This document shows positions 8,865-16,412 of a stretch of 64,000 bases of DNA, piece by piece. The stretch spans positions 62,001-126,000 of the forward strand of contig JALOBK010000001.1 of the NCBI GenBank assembly GCA_023228325.1, read 5' to 3'. Source of the stretch: a bacterium. GTDB lineage: Bacteria > Auribacterota > UBA6266. The position numbers were made by a program, and so were the translations under genes. Each line of letters opens with the position of its first letter. Positions within the stretch are counted from its first letter, which is position 1. Under the pieces are notes generated by a model. It did not search any database. It worked only from the letters and a program-made list of their open reading frames with translations, and was not told the origin of the DNA.

Positions 8865-9605
8865 TCACTTCTTCAAATACGAAGCCGCCTGTAATACTCC
8901 CGCATAAATCGCAGCCGTTTCTGACTTGAGGATATTAACGCCGAGTTTAACCGGACAAAAATATTTTCTTATCAGCGCATCCTTTTCTCCGGCTGAAAAA
9001 CCGCCCTCGGGCCCTATAAGGCAAATCGAACTGCCGGTGATATTCAATAACCGGCCGCTTAAACAATCCTCAGCCTTTATGTCGGCAAAATATTTATTCT
9101 GAAAACCCTCTGAAACCTCGATAAATTGTTCCAGCGTAGTGAGTTCACAAACACTCATGCAGGTATTCCTTTGACACTGTTTTGCGGATTCAACCGTAAT
9201 TTTTTTCCATTTTCCGGCCTTTTTTTTCCTGTCCGCTTCATCTTTAAAAGACGGGACCGACCTGGCGCATATTACAGGATAAAATTCATAAACACCTATT
9301 TCAGACAGTTTCTCCAAAGCAAATCTCATCTTTTTATCTTTTATCAAACCCATAGCTATTGCAAATACAGTCTCCGGCTTATATCCTCCGGAAACGGTTT
9401 TTTCAAGTATTTCGCAGGTCACTTTGGCTTTTCCCAATACCGCTATCTTTGCTTTAGCAACACAGCCTTTGCCGTCAAAAAGCTCAACATCATCTCCTGT
9501 TTTCAGGCGCAGAACATTTATTATATGATGGGATTGGGCCTTATCAAGTTCACACAGGCCCGCTTTTGAGGAAAGGCCATCCGAAAAGAATCTTCTTACT
9601 TCCAT
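8865..9605 (-). CDS. rsmE: 16S rRNA m3U1498 methyltransferase RsmE
   Basis: RsmE methylates N3 of U1498 in 16S rRNA. The 246 residues contain an N-terminal PUA-like domain (HHIINVLRLKTGD at ~26-38) and a C-terminal SPOUT knot with IGPEGGFSAGEKD (~197-209) and LGVNILKSETAA (~222-233), the SAM-binding trefoil loops. The start overlaps dnaJ by 10 bases, so it is the last gene of a grpE-dnaJ-rsmE operon, a common arrangement. Confidence 0.94.
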   Translation of the reverse strand: MEVRRFFSDGLSSKAGLCELDKAQSHHIINVLRLKTGDDVELFDGKGCVAKAKIAVLGKAKVTCEILEKTVSGGYKPETVFAIAMGLIKDKKMRFALEKLSEIGVYEFYPVICARSVPSFKDEADRKKKAGKWKKITVESAKQCQRNTCMSVCELTTLEQFIEVSEGFQNKYFADIKAEDCLSGRLLNITGSSICLIGPEGGFSAGEKDALIRKYFCPVKLGVNILKSETAAIYAGVLQAASYLKK

Positions 9606-10759
9606 TTGTTAATCTCTGAGGATTTAATAAAAGCGCTTTTGTCCGGAAAATTCGAAAGAGAAAAATTTTCTTTGATTTCTTCAACTAATTTCCTCTGTTT
9701 TGAATTCATTCTGACGGGAGTTTCTACAAAGACCTTGACAAACATATCGCCGACACCATACCCGTGAAGATTTCTGATTCCCTTGCCTTTTAGCCTGAAT
9801 ATTTTACCGCTTTGAGTGCCCGATGGTATTTTTAATGAAACTTTTCCCTCAAGTGTCGGGATATCAATCTCTCCGCCTAATGCAGCCGTTGAAATATCAA
9901 TCGGCGCTTTTAATATAATATCATCGCCGGTCCTTTCAAAAAGATGATGGGGCTGAACTCTGATCCGCACATACAGGTCGCCTCTGAAACCCCCATCCAG
10001 TCCCATAGACCCTTCTCCCTCGCTTTTCAAACGGACGCCTGTTTCAACTCCTGAGGGTATTCTTACTTTAACTTTATGAGGTTTTTCAACCAGGCCGTTT
10101 CCGTTACATGCCTTACACGGTTTTTCAACCACCTGACCGGCTCCCTTGCACCTGGGGCAAGTTGTTGTAACACTGAAAAATCCCTGCGAACTGCTTACCT
10201 GTCCTCTTCCGGCGCATTGAGGGCATTTTCTTTTTGAATATCCTTTGGCGGCGCCCGTGCCGCCGCATTCCGAACAGGTGTCAAGCCTCCTGAATTCTAT
10301 CTCTTTCCGGGTTCCTGAAACCGCTTCCTCAAAAGTTATTCCCAGTTCAAACTGGAGACTTTCTCCCCTCCGGGCTGACCTGTGCTGCGACCCGCCGCCG
10401 GGAGCATGTCCACCGAAAAATGCGTCGAAAATACTGCCTGACCCGCCTGTAAAAATATCAAAGACATCTCTGAATTCAGAACCATGCGCCTGATAAAAAT
10501 CGGACATATCAAAACCGTGCCCGCCGAAAGCTCCTTTCATGCCGCTATGTCCGAACTGGTCATATTTTTTCCTTTTCTCGGGATCGCTCAATACTTCATA
10601 AGCTTCGGCCGCTTCTTTAAAGTTCTGTTCCGCGTCCTTATTATCGGGATTCCTGTCCGGGTGAAATTTAAGCGCCAGCTTTCTATAAGCCTTTTTTATT
10701 TCATCGAGGCTCGCGCTTTTGCTTACGCCCAGGACTTCGTAATAATCTCTTTTTTCCAT
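9596..10759 (-). CDS. dnaJ: Chaperone DnaJ (Hsp40)
   Basis: This 387-residue type I J-protein stimulates DnaK ATPase and delivers unfolded clients. It has a J-domain with the HPD motif (LKFHPDRNPD, ~30-39), a Gly/Phe-rich linker (~75-130), four CxxCxGxG-type zinc motifs (~147-215) and the C-terminal substrate-binding domains. It follows grpE by six bases. dnaK is not in the window, and no CIRCE (HrcA operator) element is visible upstream of grpE. Confidence 0.97.
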   Translation of the reverse strand: MEKRDYYEVLGVSKSASLDEIKKAYRKLALKFHPDRNPDNKDAEQNFKEAAEAYEVLSDPEKRKKYDQFGHSGMKGAFGGHGFDMSDFYQAHGSEFRDVFDIFTGGSGSIFDAFFGGHAPGGGSQHRSARRGESLQFELGITFEEAVSGTRKEIEFRRLDTCSECGGTGAAKGYSKRKCPQCAGRGQVSSSQGFFSVTTTCPRCKGAGQVVEKPCKACNGNGLVEKPHKVKVRIPSGVETGVRLKSEGEGSMGLDGGFRGDLYVRIRVQPHHLFERTGDDIILKAPIDISTAALGGEIDIPTLEGKVSLKIPSGTQSGKIFRLKGKGIRNLHGYGVGDMFVKVFVETPVRMNSKQRKLVEEIKENFSLSNFPDKSAFIKSSEINKWK

Positions 10760-10765
10760 TTTTCG

Positions 10766-11377
10766 CTATTGCTTTTTCTGTTCAGGTTTATTTTTTTTAT
10801 CGCCGTCCGCCGCCGGTTCCGGACTATGTGTTTTCTTTGATACTTTTACCATTGCGGGACGGGCAACCTTATCAAACAAAATGTACCCCGGCAAATTCTC
10901 TTCCATTACCATATCTTCTTCTGTATCCTGGTTTTCTATCACGCCTATCGCATGATGATAATGGGGATCGAATTTTTCCCCGACGGACCTTATTCTCTTT
11001 AAACCGGCATTCTCCAGTATGTTTTCCAGTTGCTTCAATATAAGTTCAATTCCGTTATGCAAAGAGTTTAAGTCATCAGCGGGCGCCGCAAGCGCGCGTT
11101 CAAAATTATCGACAACAGGCAGGATCTCAAGCAGAAGGTCTTCGTTGGCAAGTTTTATTATCTGATCTTTGTGCCTATCGTTTCTCTTTCTGAAATTATC
11201 AAACTCTGCCGCTTTTTTAAAATACATTTCTTCAAATTTTTCACAGGCTTTCAGCTTTTCCGCCAGTTCGTCGACCTGTTTCTGTAATTTCAGCGCTTCA
11301 TCTTTAACCTGTTGTCCTGCCGGATGTTTCCCTTCGGCATGTCCTGCGCTGTCTTTGCTTTTGCCCTCTTGGTTCAT
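10766..11377 (-). CDS. grpE: Nucleotide exchange factor GrpE
   Basis: GrpE releases ADP from DnaK. The 203 residues form a charged N-terminal coil, a long helix (KAAEFDNFRKRNDR at ~55-68) and the compact beta domain containing the G-E-K-F-D-P-x-x-H signature (VGEKFDPHYHHAIGVIE, ~127-143). A Lys/Pro-rich C-terminal tail of about 20 residues is extra. It is the first gene of grpE-dnaJ-rsmE, separated from the upstream signalling operon by an intrinsic terminator at 11414-11447. No clear promoter motif was found in the short gap. Confidence 0.95.
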   Translation of the reverse strand: MNQEGKSKDSAGHAEGKHPAGQQVKDEALKLQKQVDELAEKLKACEKFEEMYFKKAAEFDNFRKRNDRHKDQIIKLANEDLLLEILPVVDNFERALAAPADDLNSLHNGIELILKQLENILENAGLKRIRSVGEKFDPHYHHAIGVIENQDTEEDMVMEENLPGYILFDKVARPAMVKVSKKTHSPEPAADGDKKNKPEQKKQ

Positions 11378-11413
11378 ATCAAAGCTCTCCTGATTGATTA
11401 ATTATGTGCAAAT

Positions 11414-11447
11414 GAAAAAACAGGCTTAATATATTAATTCAGCCTGT
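11414..11447 (-). terminator. Intrinsic terminator of the partner-switching operon
   Basis: On the minus strand, ACAGGCT pairs with AGCCTGT (11441-11447 with 11420-11426) around an AT-rich loop that itself can pair, followed by a run of six T. It ends transcription coming from the kinase gene at 11508-11972 and insulates grpE. Confidence 0.75.
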
Positions 11448-11507
11448 CGAAAAAGACAAGAAACTTTTTTATCATTTTACTCTTTAAAGGCGCACAGGAT
11501 GTAACAT

Positions 11508-11972
11508 CTACTTCTTAATATACTTTACCAGCTTAAGCGTGTTAACCCCATCCGGGGATCTTTCATAATTGACTTCATCCATAAAATTCTTAATTATATA
11601 CAGTCCCAGACCGTGTATCTGCATCTCTTTGAAATGGGCCGTTATGTCAGGAATCTTATAGCTGCCGAAATCGAACTCTTTACCTTTATCGGAAATATTA
11701 ATCATTATTTTCTTGGGATTAATATTGACCCTTATTTCTATAGCTTCATCTTTGCCTCCCTTAAACGAGATTTTCTCTTCCGATGTATAAGCATACTGGA
11801 TTACATTGGTGCATGCTTCGTCAACAGCCAGCTCTATTTTTGCTATATCCTCCTGAGAATAATCCATCCTCTCGGCCAGCTCGGTAATAACTTTCCTTAC
11901 AAGGCCAAGGAAAAATTTGTTGGAAGGTATTTTTAAATAGATTAAACCATCTGAAGTTTTCATTATTTTCAC
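11508..11972 (-). CDS. RsbW-like anti-sigma factor serine kinase
   Basis: This 154-residue GHKL ATPase has the N-box ELAVDEACTNVIQYAY (~42-57), a G1 box with DKGKEFDFG (~95) and the G2 motif GLGLYIIKNF (~121-130). That is the composition of RsbW/SpoIIAB kinases, which phosphorylate a STAS-domain antagonist and hold a sigma factor or other target. It overlaps the upstream STAS gene by four bases (ATGA), so both are translationally coupled. No alternative sigma factor lies nearby, so its target is unknown. Confidence 0.88.
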   Translation of the reverse strand: MKIMKTSDGLIYLKIPSNKFFLGLVRKVITELAERMDYSQEDIAKIELAVDEACTNVIQYAYTSEEKISFKGGKDEAIEIRVNINPKKIMINISDKGKEFDFGSYKIPDITAHFKEMQIHGLGLYIIKNFMDEVNYERSPDGVNTLKLVKYIKK

Positions 11973-12334
11973 CCTGCTTTCGAAACAAATGAGTTCAATG
12001 CTGTTTTTTCATCCCAGAACACTTTGATAAACTTGGATAAGCCCAGAACATCTATAATGCTTCCTATTTTCGGAGTCGGCTTAAGTATAATGAGATCCCC
12101 TTTATTCTGTCTGGCGATTTTGGCAAATCCCATAAGGGCGCCCAGCCCCGCGCTGCTGATATAATCAAGTTTTCCGAAATCCAGAATAATATTTCTGCCG
12201 TCTTTATCAAATATTTCCCTGACTTTAACCTCGAAATCAGGGAACGAATAGGCGTCAAGCGCGCCGGTAATCCTTACAATATGAATCGGTTCCTCAAAAT
12301 CGATTTTCTCGATTGTTATTTCACAAGCCGGCAT
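11969..12334 (-). CDS. STAS-domain anti-sigma factor antagonist
   Basis: This 121-residue single STAS domain resembles RsbV/SpoIIAA. It contains the strand-loop DYISSAGLGAL (~57-67), in which the serine is the usual phosphorylation site. The unphosphorylated form would sequester the kinase encoded immediately downstream, and the SpoIIE-type phosphatase encoded upstream would regenerate it. Spacing and overlap indicate one operon. Confidence 0.9.
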   Translation of the reverse strand: MPACEITIEKIDFEEPIHIVRITGALDAYSFPDFEVKVREIFDKDGRNIILDFGKLDYISSAGLGALMGFAKIARQNKGDLIILKPTPKIGSIIDVLGLSKFIKVFWDEKTALNSFVSKAG

Positions 12335-12347
12335 AAAAAAAATCCTC

Positions 12348-13775
12348 CTATACCTTTTTCAAGACCAGGAGTGTAATATCATCGTGCTGTTCCACTCCAC
12401 CTGTAAAGCGCGCAATTCTGTCTTCTATGTTTTTAGCGATATTTTCCGCATTTTCGGCAGAAGACACCATAACAGAATCTATAAGGTTTTCCCTGCCGAA
12501 CTCCCGCCTCTGCATATCCATCGCCTCTGTAATCCCATCCGTATATAAAACGATTATATCATCTTTCAGGAGATTAATCGATGTTTCTTCGAGATTTTTA
12601 TCAAATATATCACCCTCATCTATTCCGATAACTATGCCGTTTCCTTTAATCAGCTTATGCTTTCTGCCTTGGTCATGAATGAGCAATATCGGCTCATGCC
12701 CGGCCCTCGAAGCCACAATGCTATGATCCTTGGTGTTTAATATCAGGTATAACACAGAGATAAACATATCTTTTTTCATGTCGCTGTACATAATCCTGTT
12801 AATCTCGGACAGCACCGACTTCGGGGACTTATCGCCCCGGGCGATAATATTCAGCATACCCCTGAAAGTTGCCATGACAATGGCCGCCGAAATACCTTTC
12901 CCGGAAACATCGGCAATAACTATGCCGAGATGGTCCTCATCCACATTTATAAAATCATAATAGTCTCCTCCCAGCTCCAGCGCCGCCTTACTGTAAGAGG
13001 CTATCTGATAACCGGAAATATCCGGGCATCTTTCGGGTATTAAAAGCTGCTGGATATCTTTTGCGATTTCAAGATCCCTGTCTATCCTGTTTTTCTCGGC
13101 CAGCGAATGGTAGAACCGGGCATTGTTTATCGAAACCGAAGCCTGGTCGGCAAGAGCGCTGAAAAGCGATAGGTCGGTAGATGTAAACCTTCCGGACCAT
13201 TTGTTGACTATGGCCATAACACCTATAACTTCATTTTTAATCTTAAGGGGAACAGCCATCATGGTTCTTATTCTCAGGATATCCGATTTAAGCTTAGGCA
13301 CCCTGTCATCTTTGTCCCCGTCTTCCACAAGTATAGGCACTTCTTTTTTTGCGGCTTCTCCGATAACACTGTGTCCGTATTCTATTTTTTCTTTCTTCAG
13401 GATATCTTCAAGGTATTTGGTTTTGGTAGACACCTTATCAGCCACAAGACCTATATTATTAGTCATGGGAGGGAAAATCCCTTCCACAATTTTAGCGACC
13501 AGGTATTTTCTCTGGGGGTCGGAAAGGAAAATAGCGCCTGCGCTGGCGCCTACAAGATTGATTGAACAATTTATTATCTTCTTCAGGAGGTCATCCAGTT
13601 CCATGGCTTCGGTAAAAGCTTCCCCTATATCCTGAAGGAAGCAGACCACAACTTCTTTTTCCTGGATCAGCGCGTTTTTCTCTTTTTCAAGCAAAAAATG
13701 CTTTCTCTTCAGCCTGATATAAATGAAAAGTAAAATTAAAGCCGCCAGTATCCAGAATAATTGAGAGATATTCAA
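12348..13775 (-). CDS. GAF-domain SpoIIE/RsbU-type PP2C phosphatase
   Basis: This 475-residue protein has an N-terminal membrane segment (~5-22), a GAF sensor domain (~45-215) and a C-terminal PP2C phosphatase of the SpoIIE family. The phosphatase has ALELGGDYYDFINV (~262), IVIADVSGKGISAAIVMA (~282-299) and the metal-binding EQHDDITLLVLK near the end. It would dephosphorylate the STAS protein(s) of the operon in response to a ligand or redox signal sensed by GAF. A single helix anchor suggests a membrane location with cytoplasmic domains. Confidence 0.9.
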   Translation of the reverse strand: MNISQLFWILAALILLFIYIRLKRKHFLLEKEKNALIQEKEVVVCFLQDIGEAFTEAMELDDLLKKIINCSINLVGASAGAIFLSDPQRKYLVAKIVEGIFPPMTNNIGLVADKVSTKTKYLEDILKKEKIEYGHSVIGEAAKKEVPILVEDGDKDDRVPKLKSDILRIRTMMAVPLKIKNEVIGVMAIVNKWSGRFTSTDLSLFSALADQASVSINNARFYHSLAEKNRIDRDLEIAKDIQQLLIPERCPDISGYQIASYSKAALELGGDYYDFINVDEDHLGIVIADVSGKGISAAIVMATFRGMLNIIARGDKSPKSVLSEINRIMYSDMKKDMFISVLYLILNTKDHSIVASRAGHEPILLIHDQGRKHKLIKGNGIVIGIDEGDIFDKNLEETSINLLKDDIIVLYTDGITEAMDMQRREFGRENLIDSVMVSSAENAENIAKNIEDRIARFTGGVEQHDDITLLVLKKV

Positions 13776-13777
13776 AA

Positions 13778-14278
13778 TTAATCTTTCTCTTTGTCTTTGT
13801 TAACGGATTCCTTAAGCGAATCCACGACTTTTTTGAATTTTTCCTTATTCTTTTTGTCCAGGCTTGAGAGCATTTCATGGCTTTCAAGCATATGCTTCGC
13901 CATTCCCGGCGTCCTGCCCTGCGCAAGCAGAATCTCTTTAAAATCAGCCTGTTCCGCCGCTTTATCCGGCATTTTTTGTGAAATAAGCTCCAGCAACCCG
14001 AGGGTTGACAACAGCTCTCTGGTTGGATTGGTTATATTGGAAAAATATATATTTTTGTCTTTTCTGTTTTTAAGCGCAAAATTCAAACCGGCGAGCATTC
14101 CCATAAAAGTGCTGTCCATGCTAATGCATTCTTTTAAATCCACAAAGCACTCATCAGCGTCTTTTTCAAGTTTTTCAAGAACGTAATCCCTGAGATCTTT
14201 GCTATTCTTAAAAGAACCCCTGCCTAAAATCTTTACTATCAGCTGCTTTCCGATAATAGCTGTCTTAAATTTATCCAA
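13778..14278 (-). CDS. STAS-like antagonist with helical C-terminal extension
   Basis: This 166-residue protein begins with a STAS-like fold (residues ~1-100) whose ISMDSTFMGMLAGL segment aligns with the phosphoserine loop of anti-sigma antagonists. It then has a charged helical tail (~105-166) not found in ordinary RsbV proteins. It is the first gene of the partner-switching operon, three bases before the phosphatase. Two different STAS proteins in one operon suggest a two-tier switch, as with RsbR/S/T, but no scaffold or extra kinase is present. Confidence 0.72.
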   Translation of the reverse strand: MDKFKTAIIGKQLIVKILGRGSFKNSKDLRDYVLEKLEKDADECFVDLKECISMDSTFMGMLAGLNFALKNRKDKNIYFSNITNPTRELLSTLGLLELISQKMPDKAAEQADFKEILLAQGRTPGMAKHMLESHEMLSSLDKKNKEKFKKVVDSLKESVNKDKEKD

Positions 14279-14350
14279 GCATCACCTGTAATAACGCCGT
14301 TGCAAAATGGGTTGCAGCATTTAAATTGAATACGCAAATTTAATAGTAAT

Positions 14351-14378
14351 TTTATAAATCATTACCACTCATAGTCAA
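14351..14378 (-). promoter_or_regulatory. Promoter of the partner-switching operon
   Basis: On the minus strand, TTGACT (14373-14378), a 16-base spacer and TATAAA (14351-14356) lie about 70 bases before the first STAS gene. It is the only good candidate between that gene and comEC. Confidence 0.5.
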
Positions 14379-14386
14379 TATAAAAA

Positions 14387-15892
14387 TCATTCGGTTATAT
14401 TCTCAGCATATAAAAAAATTATTGATAAACAAACAAAAATGAATCCCAGCAGTATTATCTTCAGATAGATATCTTCTATATCGAAAGCAAAACCGGAAAA
14501 CAAATCCGCAACCCAGAGAAGAGGTTTAATAAAAATTCCGCATATACCAAGAAGCTTAACGCCCAATGACGAAAACACGGCCACCGGCAAAAAAACAAAA
14601 GCCGTATTTATTATCAGCGTCGATAAAAAAACAACCGGAATATTCACAAGGGGCGTCAGCATATTGAATGTGTCAAAGCGGAACAGGACTATCGGACTTG
14701 TAAACAGCCATATCACAAGAGAGAGTTTAAAATATTCTATGGAGATTTCGGCAAACCTGCCGCCGACCGCTTTCATTTTATACGCAAAACCGGGTATCAA
14801 CTCCATTTTAACCCTCTTTCTGCGAAGCATCAGATATCTGGAATAGAAAATTATCGCCGACATTGCGGCAAATGATAATTGAAAGGAAGCCTCAAATAAG
14901 GAGACCGGTCTTATCATGAGCATCAACAGAAGCGAAAAACATAAAATATTTATTAAATCGGGGTTCCTGCCCAGGACCAAAGACCCTGTAAGGATGGAAA
15001 TCATTATACCTGCCCGGACCGATGAAACCGAAAAACCGGTCATCGCTATATAAAACCATATGACACCAAGAAACAGACAAAAACCGGCCATTTTCCTTTC
15101 CAGATTCAACAGCCTGAAAATCAAAAAGACAAAACCGCTCAGCAAACCGACATGCAGGCCTGAAACGGCAAGTATATGAGATGTCCCGCTTCTGATAAAA
15201 TCATATTTCACGTCTTCCTGTATTTTGTGCCTGTCTCCCGTCAACATCCCTATCATAACCGAACTCCCGGGCTGGGGCATGCCTTCTTCAATAATCCCGA
15301 CAAGGGTTTTCTTCATCTTATTGACAACTCTGAAAAAAAGTGACCCTGTTTTTCTGTGCTCCAATAACCCTGAAGAAACGGCCCTGTATTTATAGGCCGA
15401 AAAAGGAAAATCCGGATTTTCCGAAACAGACGCTTTTATTACAAAAATATCCTTGAAATCCCAGTCCGGCATCTTTTCCGAATCCAGGATAACCAGCGCC
15501 CGTTCCCTTTCTTTTATCTGCTTCTCTCCGGATTCCAGCAAAATTGCGCTCACTGCCGCTTTAGGTTTCGAGGCCGGGTCCGGTTTTGAAACACCCGTGA
15601 ATTTTTCAAATTCACATACCAGGGTTTGATCCCTGTCAAATTCCGGATACCGCAGGCTGAAGGTTATAATCAACATCCCGTAAAAAACAAAAAAAAGGCA
15701 ATAGAAAACAGCGGCCCGGCCTTCAAATGAGCAGGATAAAAAGACAACACACAATAGCAAACAGCACAGCGCCGCGAATAAAAAATACAAGCCGAGGCTA
15801 AAATGAGATAAATATAAACCGGAACACAGGCCGGCGCACAGAGATAAAGAAATCGGCAAAAATGGTCTTTTTAAAAAAAACGATGTGAACAT
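14387..15892 (-). CDS. ComEC/Rec2-like membrane channel protein, short form
   Basis: This 501-residue polytopic membrane protein matches the core 'Competence' domain of ComEC, the inner-membrane channel for DNA uptake. It contains the diagnostic SGTSHILAVSGLHVGLLSG segment (~230-249) and about ten membrane helices, preceded by a DUF4131-like N-terminal region. Unlike full ComEC (700-800 residues) it lacks the C-terminal metallo-beta-lactamase domain that degrades the non-transported strand; it simply ends after the last helices. It is followed by no nuclease gene. It may still act in uptake with a separate nuclease. Confidence 0.86.
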   Translation of the reverse strand: MFTSFFLKRPFLPISLSLCAGLCSGLYLSHFSLGLYFLFAALCCLLLCVVFLSCSFEGRAAVFYCLFFVFYGMLIITFSLRYPEFDRDQTLVCEFEKFTGVSKPDPASKPKAAVSAILLESGEKQIKERERALVILDSEKMPDWDFKDIFVIKASVSENPDFPFSAYKYRAVSSGLLEHRKTGSLFFRVVNKMKKTLVGIIEEGMPQPGSSVMIGMLTGDRHKIQEDVKYDFIRSGTSHILAVSGLHVGLLSGFVFLIFRLLNLERKMAGFCLFLGVIWFYIAMTGFSVSSVRAGIMISILTGSLVLGRNPDLINILCFSLLLMLMIRPVSLFEASFQLSFAAMSAIIFYSRYLMLRRKRVKMELIPGFAYKMKAVGGRFAEISIEYFKLSLVIWLFTSPIVLFRFDTFNMLTPLVNIPVVFLSTLIINTAFVFLPVAVFSSLGVKLLGICGIFIKPLLWVADLFSGFAFDIEDIYLKIILLGFIFVCLSIIFLYAENITE

Positions 15893-15904
15893 TGAAAAAT
15901 CAAA

Positions 15905-16273
15905 TTATGATTTATTTAGCAACTTATCCACTTTCTCTTCAATCTGATCCGTCGTAAAAGGTTTAATAAGAAACTGATCGGCTTTCTCCGACATGCCTTT
16001 CATCGCAGCTTCAATACCGCCCGCGGTTATTATCACTATCGGTATATCTGCGGTATCGGGAGAGGATTTCAGTCTTTTGCACACATCGGTTCCGCTGACT
16101 ATAGGCATCATCATATCCAGAAGGATTAAATCCGGTTTTTCATCCTTTACTATATCCAGGCCGCTCAAACCGTCGTACGCCTCTATCACCTCGTACTTGG
16201 CGCCCAGTGTTATCTTAACCAGTTCGCGTATATCTTCTTCGTCGTCAATAATAAGAATTTTTTTCATTTTCAA
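15905..16273 (-). CDS. Stand-alone response regulator receiver domain
   Basis: This 122-residue single CheY-like receiver has the acidic pair DDEED near residue 10, the phosphoacceptor Asp in LILLDMMMP (~53), Thr in VVIITAG (~80-86) and Lys in FLIKPFT (~104-110). There is no output domain, so it works by protein contact or phosphorelay. No histidine kinase is adjacent. It sits between the small ORF after the MEMO1-AMMECR1 fusion and comEC. Confidence 0.93.
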   Translation of the reverse strand: MKMKKILIIDDEEDIRELVKITLGAKYEVIEAYDGLSGLDIVKDEKPDLILLDMMMPIVSGTDVCKRLKSSPDTADIPIVIITAGGIEAAMKGMSEKADQFLIKPFTTDQIEEKVDKLLNKS

Positions 16274-16310
16274 CCTCTCTCCGCTTTTCAGTAAAGTATA
16301 CCAGATATAT

Positions 16311-16412
16311 TCAAATAAAGAAACCGGGCTCTCTGGAAATTATTATGAAGAAATAAACAGACAAAGAAACCAGGGAAAAAACAACCAATATTGCCCATTT
16401 TTTCAAACTCAC
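16311..16412 (-). CDS. Putative 33-residue single-helix membrane peptide
   Basis: A GTG at 16412 overlaps the TGA stop of the upstream MEMO1-AMMECR1 gene (GTGA), with GGGAA as a possible ribosome site 5-10 bases before it. The 33 residues consist of a short basic start (V-S-L-K-K-W), a hydrophobic stretch of about 20 and a tail with Arg, Glu and Pro. This is a plausible translationally coupled membrane peptide, but an ORF this short in T-rich DNA could be chance. I do not recognise a family. Confidence 0.3.
   Translation of the reverse strand: MSLKKWAILVVFSLVSLSVYFFIIISREPGFFI

Noticed and set aside
11378..11507. CIRCE element for HrcA control of grpE
   Set aside because: No TTAGCACTC-N9-GAGTGCTAA or near match between the terminator and the grpE start.
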